Shown piece after piece: positions 44,873-57,399 of a stretch of DNA of 64,000 bases. This DNA is from Tenebrio molitor (Eukaryota; Arthropoda; Insecta; Coleoptera; Tenebrionidae): the NCBI RefSeq assembly GCF_963966145.1, contig NC_091047.1:26288001-26352000 (forward strand), read 5' to 3'. The first letter of the stretch is position 1. Each line of letters starts with the position of its first letter. The notes below the pieces were generated by a model. That model had not been told where the DNA came from. It saw only the letters and a list, made by a program, of their open reading frames with translations, and searched no databases. Position numbers and translations under genes: made by a program.

Positions 44873-47439
44873 CTTTCCTTTTAGAAATGTACGCGAATCA
44901 GCAATTTCGCGGTGTAGAAATCATTCCATCTAGAAACATGGCGCTTGCGCTGCACTACGAGTATGCGAGTATAAGTCACAATGGTGAAGCAAACTAAAAT
45001 ATTTTTATTATCCATAACAACTGATTTTTTTTCCAAATTTCTATCCACTACCTACCACAGTTTTCGTAATCGTTGTAAGTTGTTTGTCACCATACTAAGG
45101 AGTTTTTTCATTTTTTATTACATGATAGTTCTATCTCCTTCCACTCCACATTCGATTCTCAAAAGTCTTGATAACGTTGTAAATTGTGAAAAGAGACCTC
45201 TCCTTCCTAAGAAATGCTCTACGACAACTTTCCCGTTACTTCTGTCAATAAGTTTGACCCAAGGTAATGGAAGGAGATGAACACTTTCTAATAGAAGTGA
45301 ATGTGTCAACTAAATTTTTTTGCGCTATCGATTTATTTTCACTCGTTTCCCATTTTGTTCCCAAGTACAATAAGATCAGCTTATCTACGTCGGTTGTTAT
45401 GGAAATAACGAAATAACAGAACTGTTATGGATGGCAGTAGACCTGTTACAACGGTCCAGGGTGCTGTCATGGAAACAATTTTGCCAGTTGATGGCCAAAG
45501 AATTTCTTTTATCTTGAGTGACAAGTTTCTAAACTTCTTTTTGCTGCAACGACTTTATTGGGTTGTTTATTATACTCAATCAATGATCAATATTAGCCAC
45601 TAAGAATTTACTAATTACGCTAATTATGAAGAGAAATAATATAAATATGTTCCAAATAGCTTTCAGATTCAGATGATCTTGAAAAAGTTACCACTTTACA
45701 ACAATCACATCACCATTTCCACTTCAAGTTTTATTTGTTTATAAAAATAAAATACAGCCCCCGTCCTGTGACTTATTGGTCCAACGAGATATCTTGCGTT
45801 AGACGTGATTCACTTAGATTAATAAGATTTGGATCAGAGAAAATAAACCTATTTATTCTTTTTCGTTCAGAAATTTCGCACAGTTCGAATAAATTATTAT
45901 TGCAGAGCTCCTTTGCCTACTCAGTAATTGCTATGCCAATTCTTTTTCTTTACTTTTTTTTTTAATTATTTCGATTTAATTCTTTTAATTGCATACTAAC
46001 ACATTAGTCACTCATTACTAACCACAATTTGTAATTGCTTAAGTGTGGCCCTCCCTAATCGATAAAAATTAACGATTTGCGTTAGAGTGTTGTGGACCTG
46101 TTTCAAACAACTACAAATTCGAAAAGTTTTTCCATTAGATAAAATCACGGATGCCGTTTCCTCGTTATTGGACTTTTCAACGCAAACAGATATACTGTCC
46201 CGCACACTCAATTATAACATTCGGTTATAACCTGCTCTGCGAGGTCTAATAAGCAAGAGGCTGTAATATAATCTCTAGCCGAGGACTCGTTCTATGGCTA
46301 ACTGTTATTTCATGCATTGTTCTCAGGACGCTATCATGCGTATCGCTCCAATATAGAGGAGGCCCCGGGCCAGAGACCTGATTAAGATGAGGCAAATTGA
46401 GGCTGTTCCATCTTGAATTGTGGTTGGCGAAGGCTGATAAAGAACTCGGAACGCGAATAAAGTTGTTATTCTTTAGACTACGGGACGTGTTTAATTATTG
46501 AATGAGCCAATCGGTCCTTTGCACCCCTCTTAGCTCACTTATTTTCTTGTTATGAAACACTCGCAGTTATGCCCGGCCTTTATTATCCTTATAATTGCGG
46601 GGATTACGCTCAGATAACATCGCCAAGTTTCAAATTAAACCACTTTCGACCAGACCACTTACGCTCAAACGAAAAATTTCGAATCGATGCCGGTGCCGTT
46701 TGCCACGGTTAGGGTTAATCAGAAATTGCTACTTCTAATCCTGACTTCTCTTTAGAATTTGCCAGTGTTAGTCATATGGGCCCCAGTCGTGAAACTAAAA
46801 TGGAATTGCTATAAGAGAGAAACAAATTCACCATGTGGAGTTATTAACTTCCTGAAGTAAACGTGTTAGGTGTTTTTAATAGAATCAGATCTTGTTTCTA
46901 ATGCAACATAAATTATTATTGTGCTGCAATATACTGTCAAATGCGTGTTTCCATCCGTGCTCATAATGCAATAATGAACACGCCATAAACTCAACTGCAC
47001 TAGAATAATAAGGAATTGTAGTGGAAGCGAATCTTATTATTAAAATCTACAACTCGCTTTGTATTTCAACTCGCACTTATTTGAGGTAATTGAACATCTT
47101 GTATTTCATGTCATAACAGCGAAAGAGTCGGCAACCGAACAATAAACACAAATAAAATAACTTACTAGATGAGAAATGAAAAGTTAATTGATTTAGGTAT
47201 AACAGTATTAAAAATAACTATCTTAGCTTAAAACATCCTTCCTTTGTGATTATTAACAAATAGTTCTGGTAATAGTGGACATAACGTTAGATGTAATAAT
47301 AGTAGATTATATCATTAAGAGTAGAAGTGAGCCTTTTTGTGCTAAGACCAGAGATTGAAGACCGAGACGAACTGGAGGTCGGCAACTGGGCGAATAACAA
47401 AAAGACCTTTTCCTCTGAATGATATATACTATTTTTGCT
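44873..47439. other. AT-rich to mixed unique DNA
   Basis: 46280-46760 is GC-enriched (CTCCAATATAGAGGAGGCCC) and repeat-poor, a candidate regulatory element. Frames at 44981-45280 and 45735-45965 have no recognised domain. Confidence 0.35.
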
Positions 47440-47732
47440 TCAAACGTCCGTAAAATATGACATTGCACTGCTGCATTGATAATGCTAAAGTGTCACTTCA
47501 TTGTCATGGCATCTAACGAGCTGACCAGAGTCCGTGAAATTGTTATCTCCGCTGAGGAGCGTCCGTGAAGTTATTATCTTCGCTGAGGGCGTCCGTGAAG
47601 TTATTATCTCCGCTGATGAGCGGCTGTAAAGTAAACTAGCTAAATTATTTGAAATTCCTACCTGGTTTCTTAACATGTCTTAAATAATTTGTTATGAAGG
47701 TTTGAAGAAAAAATAGTACTTACATGTTATTC
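47440..47732 (+). repeat. dispersed repeat with internal 30-bp minisatellite, copy 2
   Basis: Direct copy of 9911-10162 with an extra minisatellite unit: three copies of GCGTCCGTGAAGTTATTATC-type 30-mers at 47527-47617. Both copies end near ATGTTATTC. Confidence 0.75.
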
Positions 47733-50195
47733 TCACAAAAAATAATCTGACATGACCTCATTTATTTTCTTTTGCTGCAGTTACAGTAAAATGACAATTT
47801 TCAAACTTACAATTTTCAAATTTTAAGGCACCAGTAATTCCTAGTTCTCTTGCTATTATTAGTACTTGAAGGTTCAATAATATTAGCAAAATCTACTAAA
47901 GTGTAAAGTTTACTTTTTAACGTTGAACGGCCATCTTGCTATTTTGGATTTTGACATCTGCCATCGTGCACTTGGGCGACTCGGTCGAGAGCCGCCTGTA
48001 GACGTTTCAAGTCCGATTACAAAAAAAAAAGCCACTTCAACCATTTCTATAGAGATACGCAAAGTCACGATTTTCTACATATTTATGAAAATTTGATGGA
48101 AATGTACACAATTTTTTATTCATTAGATATTGATGGGGATTGACTAGTTGTTTTTGGTCGATGACGATAATGAAACAGAAAAGCTTAGTGGACAATTTTT
48201 CCCCTTTGTTAATGTCCCCCTGACTGAAAAAAAAATACTCCGGTACATTTTCACTTTTCCAGCAAGCACTTTCCCACACCCTCTAAGTCAACAAAGCATT
48301 TGTTGCTTCCGAAATTCGACCAGAATTTATCGTTTATATAAAATATCTGGCCGCAATTTGGATACAATTTGGTTACATTAATTTCATTTATCGTCCAAAT
48401 TAATATATTTGTATCATTTCATTAAATTTCAGCAACAGCCGAGCGTAATTTTAGGGTCGCCAGTTTTAAGTTTAATGCAAATATTTGCGGCTATTGAACC
48501 AATTGCAAATTCATTTGTCGACATTAAAACATAATGGCTCGATCGTTTTATAATTTTGATTAATATTTTCGCAAACGTTCGTAGCCATTGTTTACACTTT
48601 AATATTTTATAGCATGCCGCTAGTAATGGCCGATGTTGATTATTTAAAGTGACTGCGATTGCGAGCACCGAACAGATTGTTTTAAACGGTTAAATTGGCG
48701 AGAAGTCGCGACCTCGCGGGCTAAATTTCAAGATCATCCCCCAATTATATTAATCCGGAAGTTTCCTTAACTCGGGGAAATCAAGCTAAAGCAATTTTAG
48801 ATGCCCCCAGAGACGCGGGAGCATGTAGGGATACTTAAGGTTCTTACCCCCGCAGACAAGGCGCGAAGCACATACATTTACGCGGTTTCCCCCTGAAATA
48901 TCGTGCCCCTACGTTATAATTGAAATTTTAACACGAATTCCATTTGTGTTTATATTTTATGGGGATTTATATTTTTGAATTAAGTTTCTGGACAATTTAT
49001 TACGTTTTCGACCTCAGTAAACTAGATTCCTGGGGATTATGTATGAAAAGGAGTAATCGTCTGGCTGTAATGAGGGGTTGTCAGTGGCCGGTGAATTATT
49101 TTGTTGAGTAATAATAGAGCAAGTAGCTACAAAGCCTCTCTTTCCCTGATACATTGCCAAGCGAAATTGGGCTTTCGTGATGGGTAAACATAACCCACAT
49201 GGTCAGATTTTAATTGAACAGCAATTTCAACAAGTTTATTGTTTTATACGTGATAGTGAATTTTTTTTAGTAATGTTACAATATACAAGGGTGTCTCGGC
49301 AAAATGAAAAATTCACACAACGATTCAAGTTCAACGATTCAACTTGGAAATCAAAACATTTAAACATAAATGAGCAAAAATAATTTTGGAAAAAAAAAAA
49401 TGACTTCATGGAAATCGTAACACCTTGAAGATGTGAACGGATTCTATTCAAGTTTTCCTAAAATGTAAAATGGAGATTGGGCGTCCTACATCTTCTTTCA
49501 ACTCATGACAAGTATCCTGTGTTGTAGATAACCTGTCTCTTGAAGTTAGCTCTAAGACGGCGTTCTTCACTACCTGAAAAAACTATCTTATCTAAAATTT
49601 CCCAAAGGGAAAAAGACCGGGTTTACTCCATACAATCAGGGAGTAAAGTTGATCAGGTCGCAAAAAATCATTTCGAGCCCGTTTAGTTTATTAAAATCAC
49701 GTAATTTATTTCATTTCTTTCTTTTTCAGTTTTCTTGTTACACAACTGTTATTATCTAGAATCAGAAGTTTTGAGTTCTTTTCAGATTTATCTAACAACA
49801 AATTGTGTAAATTCGATTTGATCCTAACAAAATTAAAATTTGAAAATTTCTATGTAGCTGTGATGAAATTAGCTGTAACATAGAAAGTTCTGATTTAAAA
49901 TAACGAATTTTGAATTTAATAAAACTGATTGTGCATTTTAGTCAAGAAGGAGGGGAGAAAGATGGCGGAGAGAATGATCTAAGAAAAAATAACAGCGGTA
50001 AACTTGGGTTTTGAATTGTGAAGTAGCTGCAGATTATACCTTTCACGATGTTTTGGCATAAGGGAAGGCTATGATTTCATTTTTTAACGTTGGATACATG
50101 TTTGATTTCTATCATCTCTGCTGTCACTAAAGTAGGTGAGTACAAGATAAATATGTAGCACGGATAGCAAAGGAAGAAACAACGACCCAATTGAA
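47733..50195. other. mixed non-coding region
   Basis: 48620-48960 is GC-enriched and repeat-poor. 49770-50035 is the diverged partner of the repeat near 4000. ACAAGGGTGTCTCGGC (49286) may be a degraded transposon end. No genes supported. Confidence 0.35.
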
Positions 50196-50196
50196 A

Positions 50197-50222
50197 TGGC
50201 ACAGGGGAAAACCCCTGTGCCA
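50197..50222. repeat. perfect 11-bp-arm hairpin
   Basis: TGGCACAGGGG and CCCCTGTGCCA flank a loop of four A. GC-rich in an AT-rich context. Function unknown. Confidence 0.6.
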
Positions 50223-50295
50223 CCTATTATAACTTCGAGATATACCTAGTTGTGAATTTATGGCTTGAGTCTATTTTGAAATATACTCCTGAAAT

Positions 50296-50488
50296 TTGCC
50301 AACATTTTTGTAAATATTGTGAAGAACTTATTTCGGAAGATTGGGCAAAATTAATGTGAAATCTTTTATTTGAAAACGTTCTTCCTTTAATAATTTCATT
50401 AGGAAAATGTGACTCGGAATTTGATTGGGAGTTTGATGCAGGTAATGATGATTCAGAATTTTCTAATGAAATTATGGAAGTTGAATAG
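50296..50488 (+). pseudogene. short coding remnant, unknown family
   Basis: The frame reads CQHFCKYCEELISEDWAKLM, a stop, then LLFENVLPLIISLGKCDSEF and an acidic end (GNDDSEFSNEIMEVE) before TAG. The acidic C-terminus resembles transposon protein tails in general, but no family can be named. Confidence 0.25.
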
Positions 50489-51644
50489 TTTTGTTCTTTT
50501 TTGTTATAGACGATGGGTGTGTAAATATTTTGCAGAAAGATTCGAATAAAGTAAGGCTTTTATTCATTATTTGCTCCTTTGGCCTTCCTGTTATCTAGGG
50601 CGGGGGACTACCCAGTGCCTATCGTGCTCAACTATCTGGGAACCCAGTCGTAGAGCATAAAGAGTTAAATCAAGGTGTAAAATTCAAATCCACGATCCCA
50701 TGACTCGCATCTTATATTTATTTTAAGGTTCTTTCAGTGTTTACAAATTTATTTGTTTAGTTCGTTCATTTATTATTATCTAACCAAATTTCAGTAGAAA
50801 ACTTAAATAAAAAATACATCAAAATCATTGATTAAATTGATCTATTTTTGAAACTAAAGACCACTAAATAAAGCACGATTGCTTGCTAAATAAAATTTAA
50901 GTTCAATAATTTCCTTTAAATAACTGTTCAAACAGTGCAGCTTCTAGAAGAACCTTAATAAAAGATAAAAAAAAACACAACGTAATATGAATAGATTTCT
51001 TTTCTCAAAAATTTTGTTTCGTTTATGCAAGAATATCATTCGAAAAGTAAATGAGCAGAAGATGTCCTCGAAACCGGAAATATTTTTGTTTTCACATTTT
51101 GTGATAGTGTCGTTATCCATTAAATTTTAAGGTGATATTTATTTCAACCAGTAAAATAATTTACTAATTTAAGGCAAAATAGTTTTCGAAAATTAAAGCA
51201 TCTCTTTTTCTGATTACAATAAAACATAGAAACAATTATGAACTGAAGAAATTCATTGTGGATGATATAAAAACAGTAAGTGTAATATTTTTCCCCAGAA
51301 TGGCAGTTTGTATAGTGTCACAGGAGAGGTATTAAACCATTTCAGATAAAAAGAAAACACACTGTGTCCTGGGGTGCACACAATCATTTTTCCGTTGGCT
51401 CTGAAAGTAAAAAAAAACTTAATTTAAATGTTCGTTGAATATTATTTTTCTTATGTATTATTGACTCTCTCGGGGGGATTTTTACAACGTTTTTGCTATG
51501 ACTACAAGTACATGCAAGTAAGTGATTGTAGAAATGGCCCAGTTACGAAGCTGGTAGCAGAAAAGAAACTATAATGTGCTTAGGTAATATGCTCACAATG
51601 ATGTTCCAGATGAATGACCTGGTCAAATATACATTTGAAAACAT

Positions 51645-51790
51645 TGAAATAGTATATTATGATACAAGTTTATAAGGAAGCCTTTAAAGCACGCGCTACG
51701 AGTTTAAGAGCACGACGCGTAGCGGAGTGCTTTTAACGTCGCAAGCTAACTTTAGCCCGTGAGTTAAAAGCCTGTTGCTAAATTCACCTC
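51645..51790. repeat. dispersed repeat plus CpG-core hairpin
   Basis: ATACAAGTTTATAAGGAAGC matches the complement of 21740-21790. It runs into a hairpin with AAAGCACGCGCTACGAG paired to CGACGCGTAGCGGAGTGCTT. Same layout as the other CpG-core hairpins. Confidence 0.5.
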
Positions 51791-52258
51791 GTGACTAAAG
51801 CGCACAAAGTTACAGCTTGTCAAGGGGTATTTAAAAAATCACTTAGCGTCATGAAAACATATGCGATAAATGGCATTTTAAACATGGGAGTAGAAAAAAT
51901 TTTATGGACAAAATAGTCTCTAAAAAGATAATATGGTATAATTTAGTGTAATACTTAGATGAAATTTGCGGATATGCTAAAATTTTATCTAAAGATTTGA
52001 TTTAAAAAAAAGTTGTATTTAATGAAATCCAACAATAAAGAATGAAGTTTGGGTTTTTGTTTGCAAGGCAGGATGTATAAAATAAAAAAAAAAACAGTAA
52101 TCGATGGTTCAATATTTTTAATGCTCTTGATTTTACAAATCTAAACATTATCACATAACATTACATATCAAAAATTTGCTAGGTAGGTATGAACAAAATT
52201 CTATTAATACTAATAATAATAATGTAATTGAAAATAAAATAAAATTATAAATGCATAA

Positions 52259-52636
52259 CTAAAAATTAATAAAATGCTCACCTAACTCTTTCAACCTAAT
52301 TGTTTCCTTTTTCAAATATTTATAATGGGTGGAAATTAAACACTTTTGTAACAATCCTATTGACTTGGGGAACCTCCTTCTAGGCGTGGACTTTTCTTCG
52401 GTTTTCTTCTTCCATGTAGTCTTCTCCAATCGTTTCCTGGCAATTATTTTCTTCTGTACCATTTGTTTTTCTATTTTTGTCACCACCATCTGCATCAGTA
52501 TTAATTTCTCTTCAAAAGTTAATTTCCTCTTTAAGTAGTCTTGTTGTTGTGTTGTAGACAGTTTAAATTTGTCTTGTATTGATTTCACAACTTCTGCATC
52601 GATCACAATAATTACTTTGTAGGTAGACGTGGCCAT
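52259..52636 (-). CDS. lysine-rich 125-aa hypothetical protein
   Basis: ATG 52636 (MATSTYKVIIVIDAEVVKSI) opens a frame of 125 codons, and the frame stays open upstream for about 25 more codons to a stop near 52710. It is charged and helix-prone in the middle (KRKLTFEEKLILMQMVVTKI), followed by a basic stretch around KKKTEEKSTPRRRFPKS. No domain is recognised; it could be a DNA-binding or transposon accessory protein. It is unusually long for a chance frame in such AT-rich DNA, but there is no splice or polyadenylation support. Confidence 0.35.
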   Translation of the reverse strand: MATSTYKVIIVIDAEVVKSIQDKFKLSTTQQQDYLKRKLTFEEKLILMQMVVTKIEKQMVQKKIIARKRLEKTTWKKKTEEKSTPRRRFPKSIGLLQKCLISTHYKYLKKETIRLKELGEHFINF

Positions 52637-52666
52637 CTTTCCAATAGTTCTGATCAACTGAGTCAA

Positions 52667-53359
52667 TGCAAATAGGACGTCCTGTTTTATAGGTTCACCC
52701 CTCCAACTTTATTTACAAAAGGACCGTAGTTTTTAAATCCACATAATGACAAAAATTACACGAAATTGAAGAGCAATAAGCACTTCTTGGATGATGGAAT
52801 AACTTACAGGAACTGAAATATTTTTTAAAATTATTTAAAAATAATTTTTGCAAAATCCCTGACTATCTTACTTTGACAAAATTAGTAACTGCTTATTTTT
52901 AGAATAATGTTTTTTAAATTCTTGATTTAAATGACTTCAAAAACGTTTATTTAAACATTACTTGAGCATATGACAAAAATTTCTTTAAACATTGGATCAA
53001 ATCTCCTCGTTAAGTGGTTTAAGATTCTAACGTACAACTAACACAGTGGACATCTAAAAAGTCTGATAGATAAGATTATGAAGAAGAAAAGATTTCTAAA
53101 ATCTACATTCTGAGTTTTGGCTAATTGATTTTTGTCTTCCAAAAAGGACATACGCTTTGCAACTTGGCATACAAGGTATTCCAAAGCTCTCCCAAAGCGG
53201 CCCAAGAAGAGAGAATAGACATCCCTTCAGGTAGCACAACCTTAAGAAATCATCATTATACTGGATTTTAATCAAGGTCATCCTCATCACACAGCTGGCA
53301 TTATTGTTTAATATTACATGCATCGAACTTTACATTAGTTTTGGAAATAGTAGTTTATT
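52667..53359. other. AT-rich spacer
   Basis: Contains a minus frame at 53096-53323 with some protein-like segments in two frames (SSWAALGELWNTLYAKLQS), possibly a decayed element. Nothing firmer. Confidence 0.3.
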
Positions 53360-53485
53360 TAACGAGTTCGTGTAGAAATTTGGCTTTTTTTTTGGCACGC
53401 GTGGGCCTTTAAAACGCTCGTTTCACTCGCGTTTTAAAGGCCCACGAGTGCCAAAAAAAGCCCAATTTACACAGCAACGAGTTGA
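53360..53485. repeat. foldback element, long near-perfect arms, CpG core
   Basis: GGCACGCGTGGGCCTTTAAA pairs with TTTAAAGGCCCACGAGTGCC, and weaker pairing extends to AACGAGTT on both sides. The loop CGCTCGTTTCACTCGCG is itself nearly palindromic. It overlaps two spurious minus frames (53409-53626). Confidence 0.75.
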
Positions 53486-54705
53486 ATACAACGTTTTTTT
53501 GTCCAATGAGCCCCTTAAAGGCTCCAAATCGCTTAAAATCTTTAAAATTAGCTTGACGTTTCGTTCTGACAAGTTGTGACATTCTGACAGTGTCGAACAA
53601 AAACATAATTTGTTTGCATCAGACAATATTTTATTTTTTCCTGTTATTCCATTTATCTCATATTAATATTTGACCATCTTACCGCGAATCGGTAAGAAAG
53701 ATCAGGAGCAGGTGCTTCTTTTTACCTGGACAGGGTTATTAAAGGCACCACAGATTGTAGTTATATAAGTAGGTGTTGATTGTAAACACCCATAAAATCT
53801 CACTACGTAGTAAATAATAAAAAAAAAACAAATTAATTAAATAAATAACATCTTGTCAACGAAGGATGTCCTTCATTTTCCTCTGCAGGTTTTACCTCAA
53901 TCTTATCTTCTATTATACAGTGTGGAAATTACTTATGGAGTAAATTCAGTAATTTCAAAACTAATGACGTTTGTCGAAAAGGCTGAAACACGTCAATTTC
54001 TGTTTTTTCTTATGCTTATTTTAAGTTGCTTCACTTGTTCATGACGTCATCCATTTTTGAGCTATGACGTCATCACTATTTTTTTCAAATGACAACCTCC
54101 ACTTTTTTCTTCTCTTTCTGATAGACCTTCCCACTATTTAAACGAAGAATTAAAAACTTTGATACCTTAAATAACAATTTTTTTGAGAAAATGACAAATT
54201 TTACTTCACAAATTTTATTTCATTTTTTATGTACCTGATTTGTTTTCTACGTGGTTATTTAAAACAGATGTCACCTTTTAATATTGAGCAACTTAGAGAA
54301 ATCAAATGTTGTCCCATAGATCTTTGATATGAAGACCATAGATTTGATGAATCATTTTCAAAACAAATTAGAACTGTCAACAATTGTAAATTTCTATAGA
54401 TTTGTGAAAATCTAGAAACAACTAGAAATTAAAATGTAACTATAAATACGGACAGTCCATCGGTCCCCCTCCTCCACCTTCACCCTTCTTTAGTCCATTA
54501 AACACCAACAGAGGAAAAGCGAACAGGAACATGGTAGGGATTCAGCGAATATTACTTAAGGTAGTTTAGATCAATTTTACTTTAGTTTTTGTATCGTCAT
54601 TCTGATGACGACAGCATTACCCGTAGTAGTCCATTAATTTCATTATCATAAAAATAATGTGAATATTTTAAGTCGTTCATGGTATTTGATAAAAGTTACA
54701 TAACT
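53486..54705. other. AT-rich stretch
   Basis: No supported genes or repeats with clear ends. Confidence 0.4.
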
Positions 54706-55020
54706 ATGGGATCGTGTAGCGAAACTCTGAAAGCCATTAGGGAGCAGCTGAAATCTATTCCGAAGCACGAAAACTTACGAAAACGGAGAGTGGCGAAAGA
54801 AAAATTGTTGCTGGCGCTAAAAATTGTAGAGCTGGAAAGAGTTTACTGAAAAGATGCCTACTTGGGTCCCACAATAAACAAGTAAAAAAAGAATGCCAAA
54901 AATTAAACGAACAAGGTAAGCTTCCCTTTGTGTTACTAATTAATAAATTAACGATTTTGGTTCTATTTATTTTCAGTTAACCAGTTGCGAATGATCGAGT
55001 CAGCTAAGCAAGATTTGTGA
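54706..55020 (+). pseudogene. small coiled-coil protein gene with 61-bp intron and a frame break
   Basis: ATG 54706 opens MGSCSETLKAIREQLKSIPK..., with heptad-like leucines, to ...LALKIVELERVY and stop 54847. One frame over, the same style resumes at once (SLLKRCLLGSHNKQVKKECQ KLNEQ) and reaches a strong donor CAAG|GTAAGC at 54916. The acceptor TTTTCAG at 54971-54976 leads to VNQLRMIESAKQDL and a stop at 55018-55020. The intron is 61 bp. Either the 47-codon protein is real and the rest is 3' UTR, or one base was lost or gained near 54838. The family is not recognised; the composition suggests a coiled coil of about 85 residues. Confidence 0.4.
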
Positions 55021-55081
55021 CCGCATTCAAGTATTTTAATTCAAATTAATATTAAAATGTGCTGCAACAAATGTATAATTA

Positions 55082-55356
55082 TAAAGTCCTCGTCGAAAAA
55101 TAGTCAATTTTGACTTAAATTGTAAATCATTTTACAATAGGAGAGAAAATCGTCTTTTGTAATTACCATAAATAAGTAGGGGTTGTTAATTTACCTGATG
55201 TTTGCCCTTCCTTGAGTCGGCACTGTACAACAAAGAGGCAATAAAATTAGAGGGTATAACGGAATTATTCATGGTAGTTATAAGACGATTTTCTCTCCTA
55301 TTGTAAAATGATTTACAATTTAAGTCAAGATTGACTATTTTTCGACGAGGACTTTA
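55082..55356. mobile_element. foldback MITE, copy 1 (pair of 59341-59620)
   Basis: Arms of about 70 bp: AAAGTCCTCGTCGAAAAATA...GAGAGAAAATCGTC and its complement GACGATTTTCTCTCCTATTG...CGACGAGGACTTTA. The middle (GTAGGGGTTGTTAATTTACC, CTTCCTTGAGTCGGCACTG) is shared with the second copy. Non-coding. Confidence 0.8.
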
Positions 55357-56175
55357 CACACAGCGTTCACATACAAGGATTTATTTAGATTTTTGTAGCT
55401 TAGTATTTTGCGGATCTATTAAAGACATTTTGTTATCTGCATATAAATATGTGTGTTTGTAGTTTTTCTTCTATCTATAGCTCTTTGCAGGAATTTCTAG
55501 TAGCAAAAAATCTTAAATTGAAATGTTGTTTCTGCTTATATTTTGTAGGAGCCTACTTGATAATCATCGTAAACTTCATAAACTATGTCAATCGATAAGC
55601 GCCAACAAATAACTATTAAAAAAAATAATAAAATAAAACAGAATAAATAATAAAAATAAATAAACTAAAAAAATATATACATAGTCTTTCAAACTTCATC
55701 AGGAACTGAAATATTTAGTTCCATATTTTGTACTACAAATATTCCCGTTGGAGAAAATACTCCTTATGACACCTTCACAACATTCAAGAATTTTTAAACT
55801 AAAAACAAAAACAAAATCCTACATCAGAATGTCACACATTTTCCCATAGCAGATCAAATAGAAATGAAGCCTACCTATTTATAATTTCCGGTACGAAGGA
55901 AATCGTGGATCACAATCGCATGGGTACTTTCTTTCAGCAAAATATCAATTGGCACGAACAACCTGTAGCAAAATGCTTCAAGAGAAAGACTAGTACGGTC
56001 AGTATGACATTATGATGGGAAAGTTTTGCAACATATCGGAAGAATCCTGGAGTATTTCCTTTTGGAGTACATGGTCAGGTCTAGACTTAGGCTGGGTACA
56101 ACCAGTATAAATGACTTTATCATTCCTGAAGTCGGATAAACCTCGTTTGTTAGATACCTGTACATAGGCTAGTTA
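55357..56175. other. AT-rich stretch
   Basis: No supported features. Confidence 0.4.
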
Positions 56176-56362
56176 TAACGGGTGTTTTTTTTTTAAATTT
56201 GGCGTCGAAGTAGGCGTTAAAGTGTCGATTGTAAACGCACTATACAGGTTACGGATCACGGATCAGCTGTTTAAATCTTAGGCTTTTACACGAGTGGTGC
56301 GATCACAATCGACTCTCCAACGCCTACTTGGACGCCAAATTAAAAAAAAACAAACACCCTTT
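56176..56362. mobile_element. foldback MITE, TATCGGGTGTT family, copy
   Basis: Arms AACGGGTGTTTTTTTTTTAA and (complement) TTAAAAAAAAACAAACACCC; inner arm AAGTGTCGATTGTAAACGCA against GCGATCACAATCGACTCTCC. The middle is GGATCACGGATCAGCTGTTT. About 187 bp. Confidence 0.75.
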
Positions 56363-56879
56363 ACTTATAGCTAGCTTATACAGAGTGTCCCACCTAAGAC
56401 TTTTATGTCTTATGTCTCTATTATTTGTACATAGATAATAAAATTTAACAGATAGATAATTCAAAAGATGGAGATTAATATCGCGTTACTCAAGTACCTC
56501 CAGTCTTAAAAATGTCATTTGAACTCCTCCCTTTATTTGTGAATCGTTTAAGGTTTATACCAAACTGTAGAACAATGATAAACAATGACTTCCGCAAAAA
56601 TTTGTCTCCTAAAGGCAGTCGTACTACAAGAAAAGGAGGAAAAACCGAGTTAATTTTCCAAAATGTTTTTAATAAACGCGCATATCAATGAAACAAATTA
56701 TCATCATTGTGAAATTTTGGACATTCCTGCAATTTATGACACTTCTGTGACATTTTTGTCAACATTACCATTGATACACATACAGAACACGTAGGGAGTT
56801 ATTAAATCACACTCCTATTAAACAATTCAAACGCAAATATTACATCGCTAACATCGCTAGATTTTACTGATCCTAAGGT

Positions 56880-57345
56880 TTGAATTTTTCTAAACCAGCA
56901 TTGCGCTAGGTAACAGTAGCATTTGGCCAAGCACTACCAACTGCCTTGTGTACGGTAACTTCAATATTTGTGATCACTCTTTTAGGTTTAAAACATAGTT
57001 CGAACTCGTTACACTTTTCAACAATATATGAAGTACCTGGATATAACTATTCTGTGGATTAGTTTGGCAACAGACAAAAAAAATCAAAGGTACATAATGA
57101 TCTTTTTTGTAGCCAGGCAATGTAAACATTTGATAAAAGGAAATTCTGGAATATTGGAATGTGCCATCAACGTAAATATTATCGACCTTACCAAGAAAAT
57201 ACAGGTTTGCAAAACAACTAAGTATGAAGGTTTAATCTCTTTGGCCTTCGGTCACTACCTGGAAGATCTTAATCCCTTTGGTAGCGACAGGTGGTCCAAC
57301 TCGATCAGATTAACACAAATTCCAGATGGTGATCCAACTCTCTGA
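56880..57345 (-). pseudogene. MULE-type transposase fragment (FLYWCH/MULE class)
   Basis: The minus strand reads VDNIYVDGTFQYSRISFYQM..FTLPGYKKDHYVPLIFF, matching the VDGTF...FxQlfti...VPL opening of MULE transposase domains, then HKAVGSAWPNATVT near 56935, as in the DFExAxxxAvxxxWPNA stretch. The VDGTF Asp is the first catalytic acid of the family. Stops follow and the end is lost. The + strand frame at 57028-57345 is only its shadow. Confidence 0.65.
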
Positions 57346-57399
57346 TTTGTTATAGTATAAACATGGTTTTATATTATTTTTGGATGTTTGTGGTTTATC

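Noticed and set aside
47527..47617. CRISPR-like repeat array
   Set aside because: The 30-bp units are contiguous without unique spacers, so it is a minisatellite.
50197..50222. Rho-independent terminator
   Set aside because: The GC hairpin is perfect but has no T-tract, and the DNA is eukaryotic.
57028..57345. 105-codon + strand ORF
   Set aside because: Antisense of the MULE transposase fragment, which has the recognisable motifs.
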